Of a stretch of DNA of 64,000 nt, positions 34,917 to 43,292 are shown in pieces. The DNA lies in the IMG/VR virus record IMGVR_UViG_3300050015_000990, positions 1 through 64,000 of that record, one strand, 5' to 3'. Positions within the stretch are counted from its first letter, which is position 1, and each line of letters starts with the position of its first letter. The position numbers were made by a program, and so were the translations under genes. This stretch comes from a virus. The notes below the pieces were generated by a model. The model worked only from the letters and a program-made list of their open reading frames with translations. It was not told the DNA's origin and did no database searches.

Positions 34917-34990
34917 AGGTTAGGTTTTGCGGAACTTCAATCCACACTCTCCATTTGGAGCGTTCTGTCATTAAACTATCCACCCAACCT
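34917..34990 (-). ncRNA. tRNA-like cloverleaf, degenerate
   Basis: A ~74-base stretch read on the - strand starts AGGTTGGGTGGATAG and ends CCTAACCT. It contains a D-arm-like GTTTAATGACAGAAC, a hairpin CTCC-AAAT-GGAG in the anticodon-arm position, and a T-arm-like GTGGA-TTGAAGT-TCCGC with a 7-base loop. The outer AGGTT pairs with AACCT. Standard spacing is violated: an insertion before the D-arm and no clear 7-base anticodon loop. I therefore read it as a degenerate tRNA or another cloverleaf RNA; no anticodon is assigned. It sits directly downstream of a GIY-YIG gene. Confidence 0.35.
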
Positions 34991-35027
34991 CAGGCGAATA
35001 GTTAGTCGCGATTCTTCACCATTCAGA

Positions 35028-35864
35028 CTATTTATCCAAATAAATCCAATCAGGAAAGTTTTTATTTATTAATCTATTTCTAATGGTCATCAAAGGAATG
35101 TTTAAAATTCTGAAAGCTTCATGTAAACTCTCATATTCCTTATTTTCGATAAATATTTTTCGACCCGGGATTTTTCTTCCAGCGCTAGCTTTACCTATAT
35201 TATCTCTATGGCTTTTTGTAAATGGGGGTTTTGGTTTCCCTTTAAGCAATTTGGATAAGGTGAATTTTCCTATATCGGATCTATTATAATCAGATAATCT
35301 TTCTGCATTTGATATTTGAGCTAATATTTCTTTTTTGGAAAATCCCGATATTTCGATTCTCTTTATTCTTGAATCTGCAATCTTTCTTCCTCTTTCATTT
35401 TCCTCCTCTTGAGAAAGAGAAGAATGAATATTTATTTGTATTTCAGAAAATTTTTGGCAAATTTCGAAACTTCTTTTTTTCCCTTTATTGCTATTTGTTC
35501 TTTTTTTAATAATGAATTGTTTATTAGGATTATTTGTTAATGTATCTCCTCCATCTCCTCCATTAATCATATTATATCCATATTTTGGATTTAATGATTC
35601 GCTCAAATTAATAAAATAGATTTCTAATCTATTTAATTCTTTAGCAATATTATCAGCTGGCAAATAAATTTCTTTTATCTTATGAACAGAAAAATTTTCA
35701 TATCCATAATAATTCATAGCATCATATAATCTTCTATTTATTTTTTTAGAAGCATTTAAAAGATGACTTTGCCATCTTCTTTCAATATAAAATGTTTTTC
35801 CATAATAATATTTTCCATTAATATGATTAATGATAATATAAATATATCCTTTTCGCAAATTCAT
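35028..35864 (-). CDS. GIY-YIG homing endonuclease with NUMOD-type C-terminus
   Basis: A 278-residue protein. The catalytic domain has GYIYIIIN and KYYYGKT, the Arg in YIERRWQSHL, and a Glu in NRLEIYFI. The remainder has NUMOD-like DNA-binding repeats (TKSHRDNIGKASAG) and a C-terminal helix-turn-helix-like segment (YESLHEAFRILNIPLMTIRNRL, NUMOD1-like). It is free-standing, next to a tRNA-like sequence and the DinG-type helicase. It likely spreads by cutting sites in related phages lacking it. Its N-terminal leader contains TATATATAA. Confidence 0.88.
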   Translation of the reverse strand: MNLRKGYIYIIINHINGKYYYGKTFYIERRWQSHLLNASKKINRRLYDAMNYYGYENFSVHKIKEIYLPADNIAKELNRLEIYFINLSESLNPKYGYNMINGGDGGDTLTNNPNKQFIIKKRTNSNKGKKRSFEICQKFSEIQINIHSSLSQEEENERGRKIADSRIKRIEISGFSKKEILAQISNAERLSDYNRSDIGKFTLSKLLKGKPKPPFTKSHRDNIGKASAGRKIPGRKIFIENKEYESLHEAFRILNIPLMTIRNRLINKNFPDWIYLDK

Positions 35865-35901
35865 TTTTATTATATATACGATTCCTTTTCAGATATACCA
35901 A

Positions 35902-37632
35902 TTATTTGTCAACAACTATAAATCTATTTAATACTTCTGGGGGAAATGCCTTTCTATTATAATGAATTAAATCTGAAAGAGAAGCATCTAAAACATAGGT
36001 AACAGCCCAGTCATTTTCATTTCTAACTGAACGCCCAATTCCCTGTAAAAATCCCAAAATAGCACGCCACCGATACCACGCGGGATTAATTGCTAATTTT
36101 GCTTTAACAAAACGATCTCCTAAACTTAAATAAGGAACTTTTGCAAATATTGCAAATCTACTCCAATCATCCTTTAGATCCAATCCTTCAAGGAGAGAAG
36201 GGCCAATTAAAACTTTATCTTTTGAAAATTTAAGAAGCTCTAATGTTTTCCTTTTTTCTTCGGTTCCATTATAAACAAGAACTCTCTTTCTATTTTTTGG
36301 AGTTAGGTTTTGAAATATTTTCATAGAAAGATCATAGGAAGCTGAATGGATAATTCCGCTCTCTCCCTTATGCTTATCCAAAATATCATTTACCTGTTCG
36401 TATAGCCAGGGTAAATTCTCACTTATATGATTATAAGACATTTTTCTTTTATTATAAAAATAAATAGGGCTTTTGGAAAAATCAAAAGAACTATCCACTT
36501 TGATATATTTAGCTCCTCGTAGAGAAATACTTAAAAGATAATCTGTTGGATCTGCAAAGGTTGCACTCATAAAAACTCTAAACCCTGTCCACCGATGGAA
36601 ATATTTGTGCATTAAATAGGATTCCTTAAGGCAATTAAAAACCAAGGTATCCTCTCCTTGGGGATTTTTTACTAAATTTCTTATTGATGTTTTTTGAATA
36701 ATATCTACATAATCAGCAAATTTATATTCCATATCTGTAAGCCAACTGGAAATCCATAAAGCTTCTCTCCATTCTTTTGGAGGATTATCTTTTGGATAAT
36801 CTTCCTTAACCCTATCTTTTAATTTAGATACAGAACCTAAATAGGATGTAAAAATAATTTGAATTTGATCAAGAATATTAAGAAGTTTATCCTGATCCTC
36901 TTCAACCCATAACGATTGAATAAGCTCTTTTATTTTTACAAAATCTACTGAATGATTACGAACTTTATAAATCTGAAAGAAATCAGTTAGTTTTCTGATT
37001 TTTTCTATAGTTTTATCATCTATCCTTGGACTGTAATTATTTTGAACAATATCTAATATTTTATGTCCTTCATCACAAATAGTAAAGTCTCTGGGCTTAA
37101 ATAGTTGTCTGTCCTCACTCATATTCATATTGACATAGTTCATATGGACTAACCAATAAGCATAGTTTAACAATGACGTATTTGAGTGTGACGCACGATC
37201 TCGAGCACTATAATAAGGACAATCCCCAAAGCAATCCATATTATATGGATTTAGATTTTTTATTCGGCATGTCCCCATACTATTTCTATCCAAATTGTCC
37301 ATACAAATATAATTATCAACCCCTTTTACACTTCCCCAGGATAGATTGAATCTCTGAAAATCTTTTTCGTATTGATCTTGCAAAGCTATATCAGAAGCAA
37401 GAATATATCCTTTCTTTCCTTCTCTGGTTAGAATCCAAGCACTACACATAGCTATAATTGACTTTCCCGAACCAACTGGAGCATCTAAAATAACTGTATC
37501 GCAATCAGGATCAAAATAAGCATCTATAATTCCTTCAACTGCTTCTCTTTGCCCTCTTCTCCATTCAAATTCTTTGGGAAGAAATGTTTCTTTAAATTCT
37601 TTAAAATATAATTCAAGCTGAGTTTTATCCAT
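35902..37632 (-). CDS. DinG/XPD-type SF2 DNA helicase with Fe-S cluster
   Basis: A 576-residue helicase. Walker A APVGSGKS (51-58), four cysteines at 110, 122, 134 and 138 (iron-sulphur cluster position), DEGH box (187-190), motif III MSATF, motif V-like IGPSLLEGLDL, motif VI QGIGRSVRN. XPD/DinG enzymes unwind DNA 5' to 3', including R-loops and branched structures. A role in replication restart or recombination is inferred. It is the first gene after a terminator that overlaps a promoter-like element. T4 itself encodes helicases of other families, so this is an accessory gene. Confidence 0.88.
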   Translation of the reverse strand: MDKTQLELYFKEFKETFLPKEFEWRRGQREAVEGIIDAYFDPDCDTVILDAPVGSGKSIIAMCSAWILTREGKKGYILASDIALQDQYEKDFQRFNLSWGSVKGVDNYICMDNLDRNSMGTCRIKNLNPYNMDCFGDCPYYSARDRASHSNTSLLNYAYWLVHMNYVNMNMSEDRQLFKPRDFTICDEGHKILDIVQNNYSPRIDDKTIEKIRKLTDFFQIYKVRNHSVDFVKIKELIQSLWVEEDQDKLLNILDQIQIIFTSYLGSVSKLKDRVKEDYPKDNPPKEWREALWISSWLTDMEYKFADYVDIIQKTSIRNLVKNPQGEDTLVFNCLKESYLMHKYFHRWTGFRVFMSATFADPTDYLLSISLRGAKYIKVDSSFDFSKSPIYFYNKRKMSYNHISENLPWLYEQVNDILDKHKGESGIIHSASYDLSMKIFQNLTPKNRKRVLVYNGTEEKRKTLELLKFSKDKVLIGPSLLEGLDLKDDWSRFAIFAKVPYLSLGDRFVKAKLAINPAWYRWRAILGFLQGIGRSVRNENDWAVTYVLDASLSDLIHYNRKAFPPEVLNRFIVVDK

Positions 37633-37634
37633 AA

Positions 37635-37665
37635 ACGTTTTACAACAAAAAAGGTGCTAAGTTTT
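37635..37665 (-). promoter_or_regulatory. promoter-like element overlapping a terminator
   Basis: AAAACTT (complement of 37659-37665), 16-base spacer, TAAAACGT (complement of 37635-37642). It resembles the clamp promoter, but its -10 lies only 2 bases before the helicase ATG. The transcript would be leaderless or start inside the gene, so the call is weak. Confidence 0.3.
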
Positions 37666-37676
37666 ATTAGCACCTT
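37645..37676 (-). terminator. rho-independent terminator
   Basis: AAGGTGCTAA (37651-37660) pairs perfectly with TTAGCACCTT (37667-37676). A T run follows on the - strand. It ends the transcript of the 407-residue gene at 37695. Confidence 0.85.
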
Positions 37677-37694
37677 GTTAAATGTTTTATAGGA

Positions 37695-38918
37695 TTATGG
37701 ATTAATTAAAAGACCATATTTTTCTTTTATCTGTCTCATAACTTGAAACATTGCAAGCATTGTATCTGTCATTTTTTCTCTAATTACTGCTGGATAAACC
37801 TCGGAAGAAGAAATTTTTTGTAATTCTTCAGTTAAATCTAATAAAGTTCCCATAGGATTTGGATCTGACATATTTGCATGTTCTTCTTTTCCATCACCAT
37901 CAACATCAGAATCTTCAACAAACCATTCATTAACAGATTCATTTTTAGAGCCAAAACCTAGGTCCTTTAATTTTTTAGAGGCTTTAGCTGAATCAGAAGT
38001 CCCGCTGGGTTCAATAGCATCATAAGCTTCTGAGAATTTTTTAATTTCAGTCATATCAACCCCTGTCATAAGAGTTTCTCCTATTTTTTTTGAATCCATG
38101 TTCCAGGAATATCCTCTTCTCATATCATAGATAATTTTTTCCATAGATTTATCAAAATTATCTATAAGCTGTTGTTTGAAATTGTCCAAAACCTTATCAA
38201 GTTGCTTATCCAATACAGCTCTTTTCTTTTCAGCAAAAATTTCATATCTATCTTTTTGAGATTGAGATTTATCATCACGATACGTACTATTTCCCCCTGC
38301 AAGAGGATCTTCGATACTTCGTATTGAATTCCTCTCCTGTCTTTTCTTTATTCTTTGAGGGTCTTTAAAGATAAGAAAAATTTGATAATTTGAATTTGGC
38401 TGTGCTTTTTTCTGGTTTTCTAACCATTCTTGTAATTGGGGAACAGACATTTCTCCAACATCAGCCGAATCATAACCTCTTTGATTTCTTCTTCCCCCAT
38501 GTCCCCATCTTTCATTTATTTCATCGACTTTTGGGGGATTAAAAGATTCATTCTGTTTAGTTTCTTTAGCTTGTTTTTCAGCTTCTATAGCTTTTTCCTT
38601 TTCCCTTCTCTTTTTTATCTCAGAATATTCTCCAGCGGCTTTTTTAACTTGAAATTTATTAGGAGAAATCTTTTCAATCATATATGTAGATTTACCATCC
38701 ACTTTAATGATAGCAATTAAAAGGGTTTCATCTTTTAATTTTTTTAAAAAAGTTTTATAATCTGAACTAGCTGGAAGTTCATCCACTATTGATTCTCTTC
38801 CTCCTTGTTTACCTGGTTCAAGAAGTTTTTTCTTCCATTCATCCGGAATATCTGCAAATTGTTTTAGGGTTCCTAAATTTTCATTTAAAAATTGATCTAA
38901 TGATTCAAATACAATCAT
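37695..38918 (-). CDS. head-associated-like charged protein
   Basis: A 407-residue, Lys/Glu-rich, mostly helical protein (KKRREKEKAIEAEKQAKE, VLDKQLDKVLDNFKQQLIDNF). Its N-terminus MIVFESLDQFLNENL resembles the first part of the NFERG tag (MIVRES in two tagged proteins). Similar ES.N.E segments recur inside (NESFNPPKVDEINERW, KNESVNEWFVED). No enzymatic motif. The protein may be a substrate of the same processing or targeting system. Family unknown. Confidence 0.55.
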   Translation of the reverse strand: MIVFESLDQFLNENLGTLKQFADIPDEWKKKLLEPGKQGGRESIVDELPASSDYKTFLKKLKDETLLIAIIKVDGKSTYMIEKISPNKFQVKKAAGEYSEIKKRREKEKAIEAEKQAKETKQNESFNPPKVDEINERWGHGGRRNQRGYDSADVGEMSVPQLQEWLENQKKAQPNSNYQIFLIFKDPQRIKKRQERNSIRSIEDPLAGGNSTYRDDKSQSQKDRYEIFAEKKRAVLDKQLDKVLDNFKQQLIDNFDKSMEKIIYDMRRGYSWNMDSKKIGETLMTGVDMTEIKKFSEAYDAIEPSGTSDSAKASKKLKDLGFGSKNESVNEWFVEDSDVDGDGKEEHANMSDPNPMGTLLDLTEELQKISSSEVYPAVIREKMTDTMLAMFQVMRQIKEKYGLLINP

Positions 38919-38938
38919 TGAGTAAATTATTTTATTTT

Positions 38939-39517
38939 TTATATCCCTGATTTCAAAATCTGAATAGCAACCTTTTCTGAAGAAACTCCTGTATCAAAAA
39001 GATTTTGTAGATCCCATAAATCCTGATTTTCTTTTATATAATCAATAAGATCCTGATCATCTTCTCCTAAGTAAACTTCTGTTTTTATATAATCAGCAAT
39101 TTCCTGAATATAATCAGAAAAAGTATATTCAGAATCAAAATTCTCATTTATTTCTTCTTCAAGTTCTGGTGTAAAATCTAATCCTAGAATTTGATTTAAT
39201 CTAATTTTCTTTATTTGGCCGTCAATTTTAAAAAGAAAATCCCCCGAATTTAATTCACCCATAGGAATCCCATCAATTACTAATCCGTCTTTTAGCATGA
39301 CAGATAAGGATTTTCTAGAATATTCAGGTATATTAAGTTCTGATCTAATTGTTTGTATAATTTCATCCTCAGGGATTTCATAATCAATATCTTCTTCTCC
39401 GCTTTCACCTGTGGTAAATTCATCATCCTCTACAGCTTCAATAGCAGAAAGTTCAGGATCCTCTTCCGGATTCATGAAATCATGAACATTTTCAGATACC
39501 ATATTTTTCATTGACAA
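38939..39517 (-). CDS. acidic protein of unknown function
   Basis: A 192-residue protein, very acidic in its first 60 residues (NPEEDPELSAIEAVEDDEF). An ordered domain follows: SVMLKDGLVIDGIPMGELNSGDFLFKIDGQIKKI looks like a small beta-barrel, and then a helical, acidic C-terminus. It is translated 4 bases after the upstream acidic protein. The MSMKNMVSENVHDFM start again has an Glu/Phe-rich head like other proteins here. No family recognised. Confidence 0.55.
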   Translation of the reverse strand: MSMKNMVSENVHDFMNPEEDPELSAIEAVEDDEFTTGESGEEDIDYEIPEDEIIQTIRSELNIPEYSRKSLSVMLKDGLVIDGIPMGELNSGDFLFKIDGQIKKIRLNQILGLDFTPELEEEINENFDSEYTFSDYIQEIADYIKTEVYLGEDDQDLIDYIKENQDLWDLQNLFDTGVSSEKVAIQILKSGI

Positions 39518-39521
39518 TTTA

Positions 39522-40385
39522 TTATTTTACTTTGGATTCGGATTCTGTATCAAAATCCTCTTCTCCGGATTCCTTATTGAAAAAATCAACATCATCAAAA
39601 GTTAATTGATCTTCTTCCTCTGGCTTTGGCATTGGCATATCTCCTCTAGCTTCTCCAGCTTTAATTTCTCCAGGTTCAGTTTCAAAATCCCCTAATGAAG
39701 GCATTTCAAATTCAGAATCATCTAAATCCGGTTCTTCAATTTCGTCTTCTTCACCCTCTTCTCCAGATAATTCATCTTCACCTGGTAGATCCTCTTCTTC
39801 TTCTTCTTCTTCACCCTCTTCTCCAGATAATTTATCTTCATTTGATAGATCTTCTTCACCTGGTAAATCTTCTTCTCCGGATAATTCATTCTCACCTGGT
39901 AAATCTTCTTCTCCGGATAATTCATTCTCACCTGGTAAATCTTCTTCCCCAGATAATTCAGGTCCTTCTATTTCATTTCCTGAATCCTTGGTTAAATCAG
40001 TTGCAGGAGTTTCCTCTGCATCTGGATCATATCCTGAAATAGGAGGCATAGGTTCTGGCAATAAAGTATTTGCGGGTTTTATCCCTGTCTCATCTCCAAG
40101 ATCATCTCCGGGTTCTTCTACTTCAGATGGTTGAAGAATAGTAGATTCCTCATCTCCCTCCTCATCTTCATCTTGTCCAAAAACAACATATTTTTTAACC
40201 GAATCAAGATAATCGTCAGCTTTTGTAAGATAACTCTGAACCCATGCATCAAGTTCTTCACAAGTTTCAATTTTCTCTAAAAGCTCTTCAACATTAGCTT
40301 GTATATTCTTAAGCTGCATTTTAGCCATTTTAACTTCTTCATTACACTGTTTCCAGGCATCTTCAAAAAGACGATTCTTTTCCAT
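39522..40385 (-). CDS. acidic repeat protein with helical head
   Basis: A 287-residue protein. Residues 1-75 are helical (NRLFEDAWKQCNEEVKMAKMQLKNIQANVEELLEKI). The rest is extremely acidic and low-complexity, with a 12-residue unit of the type SGEEDLPGENEL repeated in tandem. This looks like an intrinsically disordered protein with an anchoring helical domain; such acidic proteins can serve as scaffolds, DNA mimics or histone-like competitors. None of these is proven here. It is followed by two other acidic proteins in the same operon. Confidence 0.6.
   Translation of the reverse strand: MEKNRLFEDAWKQCNEEVKMAKMQLKNIQANVEELLEKIETCEELDAWVQSYLTKADDYLDSVKKYVVFGQDEDEEGDEESTILQPSEVEEPGDDLGDETGIKPANTLLPEPMPPISGYDPDAEETPATDLTKDSGNEIEGPELSGEEDLPGENELSGEEDLPGENELSGEEDLPGEEDLSNEDKLSGEEGEEEEEEEDLPGEDELSGEEGEEDEIEEPDLDDSEFEMPSLGDFETEPGEIKAGEARGDMPMPKPEEEDQLTFDDVDFFNKESGEEDFDTESESKVK
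39860..39960 (-). repeat. 36-bp tandem coding repeat
   Basis: Three near-identical 36-base units (core TTCTCCGGATAATTCATTC on the + strand) encode the 12-residue acidic repeats. The unit length is a multiple of three, so copy number can change without breaking the frame. Confidence 0.7.
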
Positions 40386-40414
40386 AATACAATAATTTTA
40401 TTTATATATTAATG

Positions 40415-40442
40415 CACAAAAAAGTAGAATATATTAATATTC
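40415..40442 (-). terminator. A/T-rich hairpin with T-tract
   Basis: GAATATATTAATATTC (40427-40442) is self-complementary. On the - strand it is followed by TACTTTTTTG. It lies between the gp46 gene stop and the next start; its AT-rich stem makes it a weak terminator. Confidence 0.5.
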
Positions 40443-40452
40443 CATATTAGCA

Positions 40453-42159
40453 TTATCCAGAAAAATCTTCATCAAGTTTTTCAACCGTTAAATCTGAAAA
40501 ACCAGCATTTTTTGCAATTTCTATTTTATATGAAAAATATTCTACAGGGAGGGGAGAGTGATTTATAATAAAGATATTCATAGAAAGTTCTTTAGCAGTC
40601 TTTTGAAGAATACCAATAATGTCATAAATTCCATCACCATCTATAGAGGAAAGAACTTCATCAAGCATAAAAATATTCAAAGAAGGATATTTACGCTTAA
40701 GCATACGAATAATTGATATAAGAACTGCTAAATCTACTCTTTTCTTTTCACCTGTAGATAATGTTTCTACACCTACTTCAATACCTAATTGATGCAATTG
40801 AGGTTCAAAATCTGAGTTAAAGTGAAGTTCATAAGGAAAGTGAAGTTCATTAAGAGTGTATTCAATCTCCTTATTTAAAGTAGGAAGATAAGATTCTAGA
40901 ATTTTTTTCTTTACTCCATTATCACTATATAAATCCCCGAGTATTGCCATATACTTATATTTGTCATCCAGCTCTACCTTTTCTTCTTCCTTTGTTTTAA
41001 TAGTTTCGGAATTTTTAGATATGATATTTTCAATACTCTGAAATTCCTTAGGCTTATCTGCTTTAAGCTTATCATATTCTTTTTGGAGAGTAGAAAATGC
41101 AGAACGAACTTGGACAATATATTCGTTAATCTTTCCAAGAGTTTCTTGAATTTTTACTAAAGCTTCATCATATTTTGATTCCCCAGCTGTAAGAATATCC
41201 AATTCACCTTTCTTTTTATGAATAAGCTCATCCAATTCCCCGCGAACAAGTTCAAATCTATTATCATTAAATGGGGTTTCACAAGTAGGACATTTATCAT
41301 GATGATAAAGTTCAATTTTTTTATTTAATTCTTTAATAGAAGATTGCAGTTTACTTTTTTGATCTAAAAAAGCTCTCTGGGTTCTTCTTATTTCTTCTTG
41401 CTTAATTTGATAAGTAGTTTGTTTTTTATAAGCATCCTCTAACTTTGGCTTAAACTCCGCCATTTTGGCCAATATAAATTCAATTTTTTTTGTATTATCT
41501 TCAGCTACTTCTTTTTTAAGATTTTCAAGTTCCCTTTCAGCTCCTTTTATAGCACTTTGAAGAGAAAGAATTTCTCTATCGAAAAGATCTATATTTATTT
41601 TAGCATCACGTAAATCCTTCCTAACAAGATCATTCATTCTATTAATAATTTCCATAGCAAAAAGCTTATCGATAATAATACGCTTATCACTTGGGGTCAT
41701 TGAAATAAATGACTTGAAATCATTAACAGACAAAGAAATAATATTAGAAAAAATATGATAGGGAAGACCCGTTACTTCAAGATCAATATAATCTTGATAG
41801 TTTTTAATCCCTGCTTTACCAATATCATTATCGTCATTAGGTTCTTCTCCAGCAAAATATTTCCATACTTTAAGATCCGATGGAGATATATTTCTTTCAA
41901 TAGTTACAAGAGTTCCTGGCGAAGTTTCTACTTCCATCTTTATAAAACCATGTTTATTATTCCGGTTAGATATATCTTCTTTTTTGAATTTATCCATTCT
42001 ACCATAAAAAGCTACTTTAGGAAGATTTATCAAAGTTGATTTTCCCGCTCCATTTTTTCCAAGAACCATCCACAATCCTCCTTCATCAGAAAATGTGAGA
42101 TTCTGTAATTTGTTCCCAAAACTACCGATATTCCGAAATTCAATAGAATTTATGTGCAT
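40453..42159 (-). CDS. 46: recombination endonuclease subunit gp46 (SbcC/Rad50-like ATPase)
   Basis: A 568-residue SMC-type ATPase. Walker A GKNGAGKS (34-41), long coiled-coil arms, zinc-hook CPTC (290-293), ABC signature LSTGEKKR, Walker B IFMLDEVLSSID and a terminal H-loop-like INHS. With gp47 it processes double-strand ends for recombination-dependent replication. Length agrees with T4 gp46 (560). The ordering here (46 downstream of 47, separated by 4 kb) differs from the tight 47-46 pair of T4. It is preceded by a promoter-like element. Confidence 0.93.
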   Translation of the reverse strand: MHINSIEFRNIGSFGNKLQNLTFSDEGGLWMVLGKNGAGKSTLINLPKVAFYGRMDKFKKEDISNRNNKHGFIKMEVETSPGTLVTIERNISPSDLKVWKYFAGEEPNDDNDIGKAGIKNYQDYIDLEVTGLPYHIFSNIISLSVNDFKSFISMTPSDKRIIIDKLFAMEIINRMNDLVRKDLRDAKINIDLFDREILSLQSAIKGAERELENLKKEVAEDNTKKIEFILAKMAEFKPKLEDAYKKQTTYQIKQEEIRRTQRAFLDQKSKLQSSIKELNKKIELYHHDKCPTCETPFNDNRFELVRGELDELIHKKKGELDILTAGESKYDEALVKIQETLGKINEYIVQVRSAFSTLQKEYDKLKADKPKEFQSIENIISKNSETIKTKEEEKVELDDKYKYMAILGDLYSDNGVKKKILESYLPTLNKEIEYTLNELHFPYELHFNSDFEPQLHQLGIEVGVETLSTGEKKRVDLAVLISIIRMLKRKYPSLNIFMLDEVLSSIDGDGIYDIIGILQKTAKELSMNIFIINHSPLPVEYFSYKIEIAKNAGFSDLTVEKLDEDFSG

Positions 42160-42182
42160 TATTTATGAATTTAAATGTATGT

Positions 42183-42210
42183 ATTTTATAACAAAAAGAT
42201 TAAAAGTTTT
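42183..42210 (-). promoter_or_regulatory. promoter-like element upstream of gp46 gene
   Basis: AAAACTT (complement of 42204-42210) and TATAAAAT (complement of 42183-42190) with a 13-base spacer, shorter than the 16 of the others. About 25 bases before the ATG at 42159. Confidence 0.5.
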
Positions 42211-42211
42211 A

Positions 42212-42241
42212 TAAAAAGAAAGGAGCGTTAACGCTCCTTTC
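42212..42241 (-). terminator. rho-independent terminator
   Basis: GAAAGGAGCGTT (42218-42229) and AACGCTCCTTTC (42230-42241) form a perfect palindrome. On the - strand it is followed by TTTTTATAAAAC. It ends the zinc-ribbon gene transcript before gp46. Confidence 0.85.
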
Positions 42242-42300
42242 TATAACCTTATGAAGATAATTTTTTGATGTGTTGCTGGCTCTCAAAGAAAACCAGAGAG

Positions 42301-43167
42301 TTATAAAAATTTCTGTCCGCAATTTGGACAGAACTTATGAGAAGATTTTCTTCTCTTCATACCGCAACTTGTACAAAAAACTGCTAGGTCTTCACTAACA
42401 AGTGGTCTTTCAGAATCTGGAAGAATTTTCCATGTAGTTTTCCAAGTATGATAACTATTGAATGTTGTGTTATCATAAGCAAAAGATTGATTTGAACTGG
42501 ATCCTTTTTCAATTCTTCCTGTTTCTTTTACATCTCTAGAAAGTTTCTGAGAAATTCGCTGGGGATTAACGGAATCAAGAGAACATGACGACCAATTAAA
42601 TGCATGTACTTCTCCTGATAAATTTTCGTTTGCTTCAAAACTCTTAGCATTATTATCCATTGTAAAAGAAGGGCTTGCATTCGGAACTTCTCCAGTATGA
42701 TTATAATAAATTCCTGGCTGATAAATACCTGGTTGGGTTACCCCAGGGTTCCACTGATAATCATTTCCCCCCGAATAAGTAACCGTATATGGGATTTGTT
42801 TAAATTCTTCAAAGAATTCAACTTCTACAAGTCCATTTAAACGAATTGCTTGTTCTACATTGGGATTATTTGCTTCAACCACATAAGTTTCAAATAGAAA
42901 TTTCTTAGCTTCATCAAAATATCTCTCAAGAAATACTCTTTCTGCAGGACGCAAAATAATGCCTGAACCGAAAGATTTCCCGTTCAAATTAATTTTAGCT
43001 AAAACTTTACTGGTTGTTGGATTAAAGAGTTCTATTTCAAACTCATCGCCATTTTTAAGATAGACGGAGCCGTTACCGTATCCGCTAAGCTGTTTTACTC
43101 GTTGATGACCTTTGGTCACAAATGCTGTGGGTACAGTTACCCTTTGGGTGTAATAATTTACTGTCAT
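42301..43167 (-). CDS. beta-rich protein with C-terminal double zinc ribbon
   Basis: A 288-residue protein. The N-terminal half starts with a stretch of YGNGSVYLKNGDEFEIELFNPTTSKVLAKINLNG (beta-sandwich). A Pro/Tyr/Gly linker follows (GVTQPGIYQPGIYYNHTG), and residues ~263-288 have CTSCGMKRRKSSHKFCPNCG, a pair of zinc-binding CxxC knuckles. A protein with this C-terminus might bind nucleic acid or another protein. It is not a T4 protein I can name. A three-way-junction leader and a promoter-like element precede it, suggesting individual regulation. Confidence 0.6.
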   Translation of the reverse strand: MTVNYYTQRVTVPTAFVTKGHQRVKQLSGYGNGSVYLKNGDEFEIELFNPTTSKVLAKINLNGKSFGSGIILRPAERVFLERYFDEAKKFLFETYVVEANNPNVEQAIRLNGLVEVEFFEEFKQIPYTVTYSGGNDYQWNPGVTQPGIYQPGIYYNHTGEVPNASPSFTMDNNAKSFEANENLSGEVHAFNWSSCSLDSVNPQRISQKLSRDVKETGRIEKGSSSNQSFAYDNTTFNSYHTWKTTWKILPDSERPLVSEDLAVFCTSCGMKRRKSSHKFCPNCGQKFL

Positions 43168-43185
43168 TCCTTACGTTATTTTTAT

Positions 43186-43249
43186 TTGAGGATTTATTTG
43201 TTGGTCTTTCCCCCAACTCAAATGTTCCTAAAGAACACTAAAGCCTCAA
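43186..43249 (-). ncRNA. three-way-junction leader RNA (putative cis element)
   Basis: The outer stem is TTGAGG (43186-43191)/CCTCAA (43244-43249). Inside are hairpins GTTGG (43200-43204)/CCAAC (43213-43217) and TGTTC (43223-43227)/GAACA (43233-43237). Together they form a compact 64-base three-helix junction within the transcribed leader of the zinc-ribbon gene (start 43167), downstream of a promoter-like element. I do not recognise it as a known riboswitch class; it may be a regulatory leader or fortuitous. Confidence 0.45.
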
Positions 43250-43261
43250 TCACAAGGTTAT

Positions 43262-43292
43262 ATTTTATATATCACAAAAAGCAAAAAGTTTT
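43262..43292 (-). promoter_or_regulatory. promoter-like element
   Basis: AAAACTT (complement of 43286-43292), 16-base spacer, TATAAAAT (complement of 43262-43269). It lies just upstream of the three-way-junction leader and overlaps the stop of the preceding gene. Confidence 0.65.

Noticed and set aside
39860-39960. 36-bp tandem units as a CRISPR array
   Set aside because: Units are contiguous without spacers, in frame, and encode an acidic protein repeat.
39695-40042. Leu/His-rich frame on the + strand opposite the acidic repeat protein, and similar frames at 18747-19050 and 54397-54630
   Set aside because: These are antisense shadows of low-complexity or real - strand genes, with biased composition and no own start region.
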